A stretch of 30,661 nucleotides of DNA from Corallochytrium limacisporum (GCA_002811645.1 PDIP01000119.1:1-30661), one strand, 5' to 3'. Counted from the stretch's first letter, positions 1 through 8,961 are shown. The notes: generated from the letters alone by a model not told the origin. A program made the numbers and translations.

Positions 1-606
1 CGGGCCCCTCCGGCTTTTTCGTATCGGAGAGAGGTCCGTCGAGCGAAAGGGGGGAGGAGAGTTGAAAGGGGAGAGAAAGTCCATGCTTCCCTTCCTTCCG
101 TCAGCGGTGGGTGGGCGCCGGACGAGTGCGCGGACGATGGGGGAAGAGTTCCCGTCTCTCCCCCGCTCCCCAAAGGTGTCTGTCTGGTGGTCCCCTTTCA
201 AAGCAATTAGAATATGTCCTAAGGACGCAACATGGTTAGAACAAGGCATGACGGTCAGAGGGCCACAGTGATTGGTGGGTGGAAAGGATCAAAGTATAGA
301 TGATGGCGGAAGTGATAATGAAGCGTGAAGGACAGCATGGCAATAGTGATCTGTACATTATTATATCTGTTCGTTGGCCTCCCACAAAGCCGAGGTGGCT
401 GTTCCTCGCTCACGGTTTCCACTTCAGTGGCGAGTTCTGGTGGGAAGCCTTTGATCCCCATACTCAATATACTGCGCATAGAGGGGCAAAAGCTCTTCTA
501 GAACTCACTCGGGAGCGGGATGTGAACGCCATTTCGCAGAAGCAGACTGGAAGTATATCAGGGGCAATTTTCTAGTTATTTATATACTTATTTTTCTCCA
601 CTGCCT
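1..606. other. Unassigned left edge
   Basis: No gene can be supported here. The first 190 bases are GC-rich with runs of G and C, like other promoter-type spacers in this window. On the minus strand an ATG at 530-532 opens a short basic reading (MAFTSRSR) that runs into a GTGAGT donor-like hexamer at 503-508, so a first exon of a spliced minus-strand gene is possible, but no convincing downstream exon was found. The reading frames over 255-575 on both strands lack any recognisable domain. Confidence 0.5.
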
Positions 607-688
607 CTAAGCATGGCCGAGTGGTTAAGGCGTTTGACTAGAAATCAAATGGGATTTTCCCGCGCAGGTTCGAGTCCTGCTGCTTGCG
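607..688 (+). tRNA. tRNA-Ser (anticodon AGA)
   Basis: Cloverleaf read by eye. The acceptor strands are 607-613 and 681-687 with discriminator G688. D-arm stem is GCC/GGC (616-618, 629-631). The anticodon stem is TTTGA/TCAAA (633-637, 645-649) around loop CTAGAAA with anticodon AGA at 640-642, which decodes UCU as serine. A long variable arm lies at 650-663, as expected for a class II tRNA. The T-arm is GCAGG-TTCGAGT-CCTGC (664-680). There is no intron. The first acceptor pair is C607 opposite C687, a mismatch, and the second is a U-G wobble. The remaining five pairs are Watson-Crick. The B box GGTTCGAGTCC is intact. Confidence 0.93.
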
Positions 689-704
689 GTTTATTCAAAC
701 CAGT

Positions 705-742
705 AGCTCCAGTGGTTGGAGCTTTCTTTTTTTTTTTTTTTT
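705..742 (+). terminator. Hairpin plus T16 Pol III terminator
   Basis: Sixteen bases after the tRNA, AGCTCC (705-710) can pair with GGAGCT (718-723) around a 7-nt loop, followed by an uninterrupted run of sixteen T at 727-742. A T-run alone terminates RNA polymerase III. The hairpin may be incidental. Confidence 0.75.
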
Positions 743-978
743 CCATTTCTTTTTCTTGCCCGGTTGATTTACAGCTGGTATCAGTTTTGTGCTGCTTCCT
801 GCCATTGTGCACCCATCTCCCAACCATTACACAGTTCGCAGCCTGACATTGTACACATCCGTGACCATTAAGTTGCAGGATACGACGAGCAAGCACCGGA
901 TCAAGAACAGGCAAACCTTTTTTGAACGATACCGTTTTGGTTGTAGTCACGATTACACTTTTAATTTTAATTCTACGG

Positions 979-1860
979 TCAGTTCTCAGTCTGGGAGATA
1001 CACTGCCACTCGCCATCGGCTGTTTCCTTGTAAAGGCGCACCCGATTGTCACCAGAACTGACAGCAAGTAGATTGCCGGTCAGGCTCCAGCTCAGCTTCC
1101 AGACTACAGCGTCAACGGAGAAGGATGTACTCTTCCATTCCGTCCGGTTGTGATCTTTCTTGTATATATGTACCTTCTTGTCCTGTCCGCCGACGGCGAC
1201 CATGGTGTAGGGCAGGCCAGTGTCCGGTGCCCAGGCGGCATCCCGGACCCAGTCCTCATAACTGGCCAGAGGCTCGGGAGACCATGCGTCTCCAGCACCA
1301 CTGCCTTGACTCCAAATCTTGACGCTAGAGTCACATCCTCCAGTTATGAACTTGAGAGATTCTCCGGCGGTATAAGGAGACCAGCTTATACAGTTTACTC
1401 CCGAGCTATGTGCCTGGAATTTGTGCTCGTCCCAGGACGTAAGGTCGCTGCTTCCAATGATACTGACATTGCCATCTGCGGATCCACAGGCAACCATGAG
1501 ACCAGCTTCGTGAGGCGCAAACTCTACACAGTTTACACTGCTTTCATGCTTGTCATAGGTGTAGAGAATTTCCCATTGCGAGCCATTGCCCATGTCCCGC
1601 CAAATAATAAGTTTCCTGTCATAGCTAACGGTAGCCAATAGGCCACCAAACTTAGGATGTGCCCAATCGCAGCTCCACACCGGGCCCGAGTGCCCTTTCA
1701 ATTCCGCCAACTGTCGACTCTGTTCCTCCAGCTCGGAAAAGATGCGCACGGAGCAGTCAGAGGAGCAAGTAGCCATCCGTTTTCCGTAGTAGTCTACCTT
1801 GCAGTCATGGATCATATCCTCATGACCCGTCTCAAACGACGATACTGTAGTCGCAGCCAT
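979..1860 (-). CDS. SEC13: SEC13, COPII coat and nuclear pore WD40 protein
   Basis: A 293-aa intronless protein that is almost entirely WD40 propeller. Blades end in signatures such as SVRIF, KLIIWRD, SVKIWS, KVHIYK and RVRLYK. The opening segment (HEDMIHDCKVDYYGKRMATC) is the SEC13 N-terminus. In other eukaryotes SEC13 pairs with SEC31 in the COPII vesicle cage and with NUP145C/NUP96 in the Y-complex of the nuclear pore, donating six blades and receiving the seventh from its partner. The length is close to the usual 300 to 320 aa. The start is the ATG at 1858-1860 because no in-frame ATG lies upstream of it. The stop is TGA. The gene runs towards the tRNA. Confidence 0.95.
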   Translation of the reverse strand: MAATTVSSFETGHEDMIHDCKVDYYGKRMATCSSDCSVRIFSELEEQSRQLAELKGHSGPVWSCDWAHPKFGGLLATVSYDRKLIIWRDMGNGSQWEILYTYDKHESSVNCVEFAPHEAGLMVACGSADGNVSIIGSSDLTSWDEHKFQAHSSGVNCISWSPYTAGESLKFITGGCDSSVKIWSQGSGAGDAWSPEPLASYEDWVRDAAWAPDTGLPYTMVAVGGQDKKVHIYKKDHNRTEWKSTSFSVDAVVWKLSWSLTGNLLAVSSGDNRVRLYKETADGEWQCISQTEN

Positions 1861-1954
1861 TTTTTAACTTTGACTGAAATTAGTGCTATCAGCCACCGAA
1901 TGATTCCTAACTTGTAGAGAAAGCTTTTCGTCTCCCATATCAAAAGAAGGCATG

Positions 1955-1960
1955 TTTATT
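1955..1960 (-). terminator. Poly(A) signal AATAAA
   Basis: The minus strand reads AATAAA, sharing one base with the TAA stop (1960-1962) of the putative membrane-protein exon. Other genes here have the signal 14 to 45 nt past the stop, so the 3' UTR would be unusually short. Confidence 0.5.
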
Positions 1961-2794
1961 TACCAACTCCAGGACCCATAAATCAGATTGAAAATAGCAC
2001 GGAATACTATCACAATGATGAAAACAATGCCGAACAAACATGACATGAATGTGACGAGCTAACCAGAACAAGCATCTGCCCGCGATGACAACTCGAGGAA
2101 TGCGCGCGTACCACAAAACAATAACAAGCCGCGCACGGGCTAAGGCCGCACGAAACCTCGGGGTGGGGGGCGGCACAGAGAGCCAACATTCAATCCTCGT
2201 CCCCTCCGTGCCACCTCACCGACTCCTCCCCTCCAGCCACCCGACTGGCCCTCGTTCTTGCCCTACATTAACTATAGAAATACTGGCCCAACGCTGAAAA
2301 AGAAAACCCCAGGCAGGAAATGTCGGCTTCAACGAGGACCCATTTCGGAGAATCTATTAAAGTATATCAAACAGCTTCGCGACCCTATCCCTTTGTCGCC
2401 TGCCCGTCTTACGCTTCGCTCGTCCAGACGGGTGCCCTCCATCACCGTGGGGTCTGCGACGGTCACCGTGCTCACACTGAAGGCGGGTCCATACCCGGCA
2501 CGAAGCTGTGAGTACCACGGGTATTTAAATAAGATCCATCAGATGGACGATTCGGCTCTTACTGTTTTCGTATAGACGTTAATGTGATTAAACGATAAGA
2601 AATGTGTACTTACGATGCTATGTAATTGGGAAAGCAGGTCAAGCAATGCTGAGTCCGCTATAGCCGGACCTTCAAGGAGTGTTCAATTTTGCCCTATGCA
2701 TTGGATGGCCGTACGTGCCTGAGTTGCCACACGACCTTCCACATCTATGTTCACCCCGGACCAGACTGGTGGCCCCTTTGGCATCCAAGGCCAT
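1960..2794 (-). CDS. Putative five-exon gene for a ~104-aa tail-anchored membrane protein
   Basis: Family not recognised. Proposed exons on the minus strand: 2755-2794 (ATG, reads MALDAKGATSLVR), 2614-2669, 2413-2505, 2267-2293 (27 nt) and 1960-2058. Donors are GTGAAC, GTAAGT, GTAAGA and GTAGGG. Acceptors end GAAG (or CTATAG 12 nt further on), ACTCACAG, CTTTTTCAG and CTGGTTAG. Introns are 85, 108, 119 and 208 nt, and all four junctions keep one reading frame. The middle is acidic and helical (around DSALLDLLSQLHSI). The C-terminus is one hydrophobic segment (GIVFIIVIVF) ending in YGSWSW, so a tail-anchored protein is inferred. The weakest link is the 27-nt exon: reading on from it reaches a TGA about 50 nt later without the membrane segment. 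An AATAAA overlaps the stop. Confidence 0.55.
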
Positions 2795-2815
2795 GCGACA
2801 GAAACTGTGCAGAGT

Positions 2816-3458
2816 ATGGAGGCAGAGTATTCCTGTTTCAGTGACCTGGAACCAAAGGAGCGGAGTGTACAGAGCCTCATGAGGAGGTCAACGGTGGCGC
2901 CCATATGCCTACCTGATGCTGATCGAGTATGTTGTCAATGACTTGGAAGCACAATCCCACCGCAACCTCGCCCAAGAACAGGAACTGAGGAAGAAACAGA
3001 ATCTCTTGCAGAGCAACAGCACTTCTTACCCAGGTTGGTCAGAGCACATAGAGAATACCCGCGAGAGTGAAGAGCCTCAGAAACGTTTGATATTCCTTGA
3101 AGCTCTCGCTCTCATCGATCGCAACATGCTAAAATCGATCAAGACAATTCAAGTAGGTCATGGTAGCACAGGTGATAAGTTGGTGGACAGTGACAAGCTG
3201 TACGAAGAGGCCGAACGCCTGGTCAAATGAAACACGAAGCCCAACCTCTCATGGTCAATCAGAGACCGGGAACTGGAAAAAGCCTTGTACATCGAAGGTC
3301 TCCAATCCTGGGTCAGCACACAATTCGATGACCCAGTGACCATTAATGAAAATGAACCCGATTCTATTGCACCATCATTCTCTGTCACGAAGTCTCATAC
3401 AAGCAAGACATCTCGGGTGACAATTCCTATTGAAGTGGAAGTGAAGTCAGAGCCTTAG
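2816..3458 (+). CDS. Putative spliced gene of unknown function, with an in-frame TGA
   Basis: Family not recognised. Exon 1 is 2816-2926 (ATG, 37 codons, starts MEAEYSCFSD), ending at a GTATGT donor (2927-2932). The next exon uses another frame and starts at 3012 (acceptor TCTCTTGCAG) or 2982. It encodes a hydrophilic, probably helical stretch (EEPQKRLIFLEALALIDR). The same frame continues to TAG at 3456-3458 but is broken by TGA at 3228-3230. An intron of 3172-3264 (93 nt) or 3153-3239 (87 nt) would remove the TGA in frame. Otherwise the locus is a pseudogene. Downstream of the break the reading (ELEKALYIEGLQSWVS, then a Ser/Thr-rich acidic tail) has normal coding composition. The opposite strand reads hydrophobically there, as antisense frames of charged helices do. 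Confidence 0.5.
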
Positions 3459-3603
3459 AGAATTTTGCATAACGAAAATGTTCATCGGTCAGCGTATGGT
3501 CTCATGTGCTCAGCCAAAAACCGGAAAACAGAAATGCCCGATGCAATAATGGTCAGTTATGGTAATATGCTATAATCCTAGTAAAGATGGTTGTGATTGC
3601 TAC

Positions 3604-4050
3604 TCAGCACTGGTGAGTAGGAAGCTTGGCGACCCTAAGCTGGGACAACAAGTTGCGAGCAGCCTTGGTATGCCGCTGGACGCCACCGTTGAAATCAATG
3701 GTTGCATCCTTACCATTACGCTTCATAATAATGCTAATACCACCCGGATGATTGCCCACAAATTCCTTGCAGTCGTGGACAATGTCATCGACCACGATCA
3801 GAATTTCGTTATTAGTCTTTACCCGGCTCTCAATTTCTGTCCAGTTCCAGACAGGGAGCGTGTCAACAGGGACGGGCTGAATCTGCTTACGGGAGGTGCG
3901 CTCCTCCTCGAGTTTCTTGGCTTCCGCATCGACGCGCTTCTGCACCATGCGTCCGAGCCACTTGGCAGCACCTTCCATTCCGATCACGCTCAGAACCCAG
4001 TGAATCCTCAAGAGGATCCAAATTGGCGTCAAGTTCATAATGGCCTGCAT
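3604..4050 (-). CDS. Cytochrome b5 domain protein, OLE1-like C-terminal type
   Basis: A 148-aa protein. A hydrophobic N-terminal stretch (residues 6-24) is followed by a charged linker (35-60) and a cytochrome b5 domain (about 64-143). The first haem ligand is His101 in NHPGG. The second is His127 in QRHTKAARNLL. The block GKDATIDFNGGV and the ending RVAKL resemble the b5 domain fused to the C-terminus of fungal-type delta-9 acyl-CoA desaturases (OLE1), where it passes electrons to the di-iron site. No desaturase histidine boxes are present in this protein or upstream. It is therefore either a free b5 electron carrier on a membrane or a separated desaturase domain. Start ATG at 4048-4050. A second Met at residue 5 is possible. 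Confidence 0.85.
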   Translation of the reverse strand: MQAIMNLTPIWILLRIHWVLSVIGMEGAAKWLGRMVQKRVDAEAKKLEEERTSRKQIQPVPVDTLPVWNWTEIESRVKTNNEILIVVDDIVHDCKEFVGNHPGGISIIMKRNGKDATIDFNGGVQRHTKAARNLLSQLRVAKLPTHQC

Positions 4051-5126
4051 TGTGTCCGTTATTGTGTATATGTCTGTTCTTTATTTGAGAACTTGAATCT
4101 TTCAGATGGTCGCACGTGTATATTTTCCCAGGATCCAAGTTTGAAATACCCGCACCTAGTGAGCAAATTTGCACTCTGACGCAACCGTACACCGGGTCCC
4201 GGTCTGTTTCTCGTTGCATCTCTCCGAAGAGACCGCTCCATGCGTTAGTCACGAAAACGACACAAAAACAGTGACGACGATACACGAAGCCGAGGTCGAT
4301 CTACAATAGTTTGCAGTAGCCACGATAGGCCACGCAAGCATGGAGAGTGCCTTTCCCCCGGTGTTCCCCGCCCCCCAAAAATTTCATATTTCGTTTTTTG
4401 GGGGCAGGTTTGGGCACTGGTCCTCCAAGGCCCTGTATTTTCGCACCGTTCGTACTCTAATACAAAACATACCGTGGAAATGGAGCGGTTCCAGTACAAA
4501 TCACAGTTCAAGCCCATTTTCTGGGGCAAATTAGAGGTCAAAAGGGAAAAAAAAAAGACGAAAATCTCTGGCCAAGGTTCCCAGAAAAATCGGTGGCCGG
4601 AAAGACCCGCCTCAAGTCAACAAATTCCGGGGCCTATTTTATATTGTCGTCAAACAAAGTTCGGACGGAAAATTCGCGCTGGTGGAAGAAACTGAAACCT
4701 TACTTACATCATTTAACATTGGAGAGTTTGGCTCATTTTGCCTCCCCCGTGTGTACCACAGCCTCCTCCGAACATTTTGCATTTTGGCCGGGCAGTTGTG
4801 ATCTTGCGCGCGGTGGCAAGGGGGGGGAGAGGCGAAGGAGCGGCAGAGAGAGGCAGGAGGGGCTGGACGGCAAATGGAGAAAGCAGCCACATTCCAGCAA
4901 ATTGTTAAAGGCCTCCGTAAGAGACTCGTTGACCGCACCCAAAATCTTGACATACTTGCACGTGGATGCTTCGTGTATGGGTATTTGTATACTGAATTTA
5001 TGCTCCTTTCGTGACAGCCCACGTCTGTTTGTCTCGGATTGATGTGTAATTGTGCGCAGAGCGATTCAGATGTATTGATATCAATATGTTGACGTGAGCA
5101 AGTTTGACCAGGGCAATCATACAAAC
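4051..5126. other. 1.08-kb spacer between cytochrome b5 and symplekin
   Basis: A divergent promoter region for the b5 gene (-) and symplekin (+). It contains G-runs (4396-4405; 4820-4827), an A-run near 4546-4555 and a GCGC-rich word at 4804-4812. Apart from the small ORF at 4874-5014, no coding region can be supported. Confidence 0.6.
4874..5014 (+). CDS. Small ORF upstream of symplekin, perhaps spliced
   Basis: A 46-codon ORF begins MEKAATFQQIVKGLRKRLVD, with the composition of a basic amphipathic helix, and ends at TGA 5012-5014. A good acceptor (CCTTTCGTGACAG, ending 5018) lies just after the stop, and GT donors lie inside its last 13 codons. Splicing from GTATTTG (4982) to 5019 would give a 43-aa product ending FVYGPRLFVSD. 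It could be a small independent gene, a uORF of symplekin, or chance. No family is recognised. Confidence 0.3.
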   Translation: MEKAATFQQIVKGLRKRLVDRTQNLDILARGCFVYGYLYTEFMLLS

Positions 5127-8100
5127 ATGTCTGCCACAGAAGTGGTTGCAGCCTTGTTGGTGGCAGGTGCTGAAACTACTGATTCAGACCAGAAAATAAA
5201 GTGCCTAAAAGAGGCATCGGCATTCATATACGCCAACGATGATTATGTAGCTCTCTTAGACAATTTTATCGAAGAGGTTATAGGTTTTGCGGATGACCGG
5301 GAACCGACAGTGCAAGGATTTGTAGTAGATTTCTTGGCCCAGGCCGCGAGGGTTCAGAGCCGTTTTAGCACTCGGGTACTCCAACACTATGCTACCCTGT
5401 GGGACACCTACAACTCGCCAGACAGTGACTACGCCATTGTTGTAAAGAGAGCGATTAGTGGCATGGTAGTAGTGTTTCGCTCTGGATTACGGCAGCTGGC
5501 TAAGCAGAGATCCAGCAGCGAAGCGACCGAAGAGCTGAAGGCGTTACTCTATGAAGCAGAAGACAAGTCTACCGGCTTTCTTGAAAGTGAGAATCCGGGG
5601 CAGAGGTTGGCTGCGATCAAGGCCTCAGAGACGTACGTCATGAGTCTTAGCTACAAAACAAAGGAGAGTATGGAAAGTCCAGATGACACTATTTCTTTGG
5701 ATGACATTCCGCCACAGGGCGTGCTTGATATTGAGTTCCTGAGAGAGCGTGGGCTGAAGCATTTCAGGAGACTGGTTCGGACTCTACGCGCAAAGCGGAT
5801 CACTAGTATGAACATGGTCGCACTGATCTACACCCTCGGAACGCTAGCTCGCAAAAGGCCAAAATTCATGAAGGATGTAACAGAGGCGTTCCTTGCTGTA
5901 CCTGCCCACCTTCCGGAAGAGTTTACTACGGCACAGAAGAAGGCATGCACCAAGGCCATTAAACTCCAGGTCGGCTTGTTCATTATCCATCCCTCCGGAG
6001 GTGGTGCACTGCTGGACCTCTTTGCCAAGGTGCTGTCAGCTTTGGGTCTGCGATCCAGCGAGGTGGACCGTTTAATTCGGTCGCGCCCTCCGGATCTCGA
6101 CGAAGTCGTGACTCCGCAGGTTCAAGCGAAGCGTATGGAGGAATTGCGACATCTCCCTAGTGCACGAAAGATTGAGCAGGCAAAGGATTTAGCCCCTGTG
6201 CGGGACTTGACCAAGATTGTGCGTAATGTGGACCAGGGGGGCCGGTTGGCCACGGACATTGTGCTGCAGCACATTGGGCAAATGCCAGACACATTTCCAC
6301 AAAAATTTGAGGACGCCTGGCCACCGACTGTCGGACAGGAATTCTTCGGACCTGATGTTGAACGTGCCACCATCATGGCTTTGAGTATCATGTCACACAT
6401 GATGGTGGACGACACGGAACAGGGGACAAAGCCTACTGGACAATTCACGTACGAAGGATATGGTCATGGTCATGGCAAGACGCTTTTCAAGGGCCAGGAA
6501 GAGAAGCAGGCCGAGGTTCTCCCTAAGTCATTTATTCTGGTTGATGAACGTGATGATGTTTTGACTTCGCCTGTGTTGGGACCAGGGAATGAAGTTCCTG
6601 ACATCACAGGGCTTGCTAAGGGAATTCTTGGTGAGGCTGCCAGCAAAGTGAAGTTGGAGGAAGGCAGCATGCTCGAGGAACAGGAGCAACCCAAGAAGAG
6701 TGGCAGGAAGCGCAAGATCGAAGAAGACGAAACGAAGCCGGAAGTTGTGCCGAAAAAGCAGGCTGCGGCAGGGAGGGGCTTTGCTTTGAAGGTCTCACCT
6801 CTCGATGACGAGTTCAAACTCGAGCTGTACATGGAAGCCGTCAATCGTATTATTGATACCTGCAAAGAAGCGCACCAGGGCGCTAAGGCGGGGGCAGGAG
6901 GCATGCAGGCGACCGAAGGTGAAGAAGGATACAGCGGAGTGGAGAAATTGGGAAATGGTCTCTTGCAGTCGCTGGTTGTGCGGGCGTGGCCTTTGGATGA
7001 AGATATCCGGGTGGCCAACCGCTTTGCCAAGTACGTCACAGGAAAGCTACGGTACCACATGGAACTTGCCAAATCCTTCATTTTACTTGAGTACGAAAGC
7101 GGTACTCTGCGTGATTCGTTCGATCGCTATGACCGTGTACTCTCTGCCCTGCTAGGCCGCATGGTCGGCCAGCATATTCGCAGCAGTGCCATGGGGACCA
7201 GTGGCCAGACATTGCTGTCAGAATTCCTGAACACTGCCCCCAGGATCGCTCCTGGCTCCGCACAGACCCTTGCTGATGGATCTATAGAGGCCATTACGTC
7301 AAAAGATTTGCAGGGAGCTGGTGGCGACACTCTCGACGACAAGGAAAGGCTCACAGCGCACAAGTACATTCTAGACGCGCTCAAGGATTTCATCATATTC
7401 CGACCGCCGGCCCGTGAGCAGGCAATGGAAGCGATTGTGCAGCTGGCTTGCCACATGGCACCCCGTGTGCGCATCAGTGCCATTCAGGTGATGCGTGATC
7501 TGCACAAGAGTTTGCAAAATGAGGAACTGGTTGCCCGCATTGAGCAGGCGGCAACATCCCATCTACAAGCTGTGCTGGAATTCGGTGAGAGCACAGATGG
7601 CGATGCCATGGCGCAGGACTACGCGGATGGCAATGAACCATCACCTGCCGCTGACGGAGATGAGGCTCCCAGCCCTCCTGCCGATGAAGACGAAGAGTTG
7701 GGAGACAAAGCCGAGGGCGGCGAAGGAGGCGAAAAGATGGTCGAGCACGCGAACCGTAAGGAAGGACTGATGGTAGATGCGGAAGGCGCTGGCGACGATG
7801 CCATGGAGGGTCAGCTGACTGAGGCACAGGAGGCAGAGCTGCTGCAAAAATGGAACAGTGACCGGGTCAAGTGGCACCTACAATTTTTCATGGCTCTGGT
7901 GCCCTCGAAACCAAAGCTGCTCATGGAGGAAGGCATTTTCTTCCGCGTGTTTGAGGAGGCTCCACGGTTCGGCAGGGATACCATAAAGGAGTTGCTGCTG
8001 GCTTGCACCGGGATCATTGGCAACGAAAACGAAGACCTCATGGAGGTGCTGCTTGCTATTCCCGACTCCTGCCGCAGCATGGCCTTCTACCTTATTAGTG

Positions 8101-8885
8101 CCCTGAGTCGCAACTTCACACCGTCCAAAGTTTTCGAGGAGACCGTGCATCTGCTTCACACGCGCACAGGCGATGCCCGCTTCCTCATTCCGCTAGTACC
8201 GCACATGGCTCCAGATGAAGTCCGCCGCTGGTTGCCCGAGTTCCTTACCATGGATAGCCTTGATCATGTTAAGACCGCAGTGCAGACAATCTTGCGCGCG
8301 GGTGCAAATGATCCCGCCTGCATGAAGCCAGCAACTCTGATGGTGGAGATTGCAACCATGAACGAGAAAGGTAAACGGGACAGCAAAACAAGCATGCGGG
8401 ACGACGATGAAGAACAGCAAGAGGTGCCTCTGGAACGCATCGCACAGGCTCTAAACTACTGCTTCGAGCTGAGTTCCGTGGTAAATCAGTCCGTTATTGC
8501 TGTGGTGTTGCAACAGCTTAGCAGCTTCCAGCCTCTCCCTGTGCTCATGATGCGTCTGATCATCCAAAGTGTCAAGATTGCCCCGAAACTGCTCAGCTTC
8601 GTTTGCAATACCATCATGATCAAATTGATCCAACGAGAGATTTGGACCAATCGTCAACTCTGGGAAGGCTTCGTACGCTTCTGCCTCGATCCTTCCAACC
8701 ATCCCCACACGTACTTTGTTCTTATGTCGCTACCTCCAGAGCAATTGCACGAGGTGCTACGTAGCGGTAAGCAAGGCAGCCACGTTGGCCGCGCGCTGCA
8801 GTCGTTCCTGAAGCAGAGCAATGCGGACCAGGAAGGTCGCATTCCACTTGCAACACGACGCATGATCATGAGGGGACGGTACTGA
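5127..8885 (+). CDS. SYMPK: Symplekin/Pta1, mRNA 3'-end processing scaffold
   Basis: An intronless protein of 1252 aa. In other eukaryotes symplekin is the scaffold of the cleavage and polyadenylation machinery. It binds the CPSF73/CPSF100 nucleases and the SSU72 phosphatase and also serves histone mRNA processing. The N-terminal HEAT region is clear (DNFIEEVIGFADDREPTVQG, then ISLDDIPPQG and TLGTLARKRPKFM, as in animal symplekins). A basic motif KKSGRKRKIEED near residue 530 is a likely nuclear signal. An acidic linker follows (about 840-890), then the symplekin C-terminal domain ending in the TYFVLMSLPPEQLHEVL block. The open frame extends upstream to a GTG at 5094, but the first ATG, at 5127-5129, aligns with the family start and is preferred. 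Stop TGA, with AATAAA 22 nt later. Confidence 0.95.
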   Translation: MSATEVVAALLVAGAETTDSDQKIKCLKEASAFIYANDDYVALLDNFIEEVIGFADDREPTVQGFVVDFLAQAARVQSRFSTRVLQHYATLWDTYNSPDSDYAIVVKRAISGMVVVFRSGLRQLAKQRSSSEATEELKALLYEAEDKSTGFLESENPGQRLAAIKASETYVMSLSYKTKESMESPDDTISLDDIPPQGVLDIEFLRERGLKHFRRLVRTLRAKRITSMNMVALIYTLGTLARKRPKFMKDVTEAFLAVPAHLPEEFTTAQKKACTKAIKLQVGLFIIHPSGGGALLDLFAKVLSALGLRSSEVDRLIRSRPPDLDEVVTPQVQAKRMEELRHLPSARKIEQAKDLAPVRDLTKIVRNVDQGGRLATDIVLQHIGQMPDTFPQKFEDAWPPTVGQEFFGPDVERATIMALSIMSHMMVDDTEQGTKPTGQFTYEGYGHGHGKTLFKGQEEKQAEVLPKSFILVDERDDVLTSPVLGPGNEVPDITGLAKGILGEAASKVKLEEGSMLEEQEQPKKSGRKRKIEEDETKPEVVPKKQAAAGRGFALKVSPLDDEFKLELYMEAVNRIIDTCKEAHQGAKAGAGGMQATEGEEGYSGVEKLGNGLLQSLVVRAWPLDEDIRVANRFAKYVTGKLRYHMELAKSFILLEYESGTLRDSFDRYDRVLSALLGRMVGQHIRSSAMGTSGQTLLSEFLNTAPRIAPGSAQTLADGSIEAITSKDLQGAGGDTLDDKERLTAHKYILDALKDFIIFRPPAREQAMEAIVQLACHMAPRVRISAIQVMRDLHKSLQNEELVARIEQAATSHLQAVLEFGESTDGDAMAQDYADGNEPSPAADGDEAPSPPADEDEELGDKAEGGEGGEKMVEHANRKEGLMVDAEGAGDDAMEGQLTEAQEAELLQKWNSDRVKWHLQFFMALVPSKPKLLMEEGIFFRVFEEAPRFGRDTIKELLLACTGIIGNENEDLMEVLLAIPDSCRSMAFYLISALSRNFTPSKVFEETVHLLHTRTGDARFLIPLVPHMAPDEVRRWLPEFLTMDSLDHVKTAVQTILRAGANDPACMKPATLMVEIATMNEKGKRDSKTSMRDDDEEQQEVPLERIAQALNYCFELSSVVNQSVIAVVLQQLSSFQPLPVLMMRLIIQSVKIAPKLLSFVCNTIMIKLIQREIWTNRQLWEGFVRFCLDPSNHPHTYFVLMSLPPEQLHEVLRSGKQGSHVGRALQSFLKQSNADQEGRIPLATRRMIMRGRY

Positions 8886-8906
8886 TCAATTCTTGCCATC
8901 GGTATC

Positions 8907-8912
8907 AATAAA
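8907..8912 (+). terminator. Poly(A) signal AATAAA of symplekin
   Basis: AATAAA lies 22 nt after the symplekin stop and 50 bp before the stop of the convergent gene, so the two 3' UTRs probably abut or overlap. Confidence 0.8.
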
Positions 8913-8961
8913 GTAAGACATAGTCGGTGTGATGATAGTTTACAATCTACCCTTGTATTCG

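Noticed and set aside
2320-2507. Plus-strand ORF starting MSASTRTHFG and ending at a GTGAGT donor
   Set aside because: The minus-strand reading of the same DNA has better composition, its own acceptor and donor, and joins four other exons in frame. That GTGAGT overlaps the minus-strand acceptor.
2745-3060. A minus-strand frame reading hydrophobic, with FQVIDNILDQ, suggestive of a prenyl synthase
   Set aside because: It is the mirror of a charged helical plus-strand frame, has an in-frame stop and no aspartate-rich motif. Antisense frames of such regions read hydrophobic.
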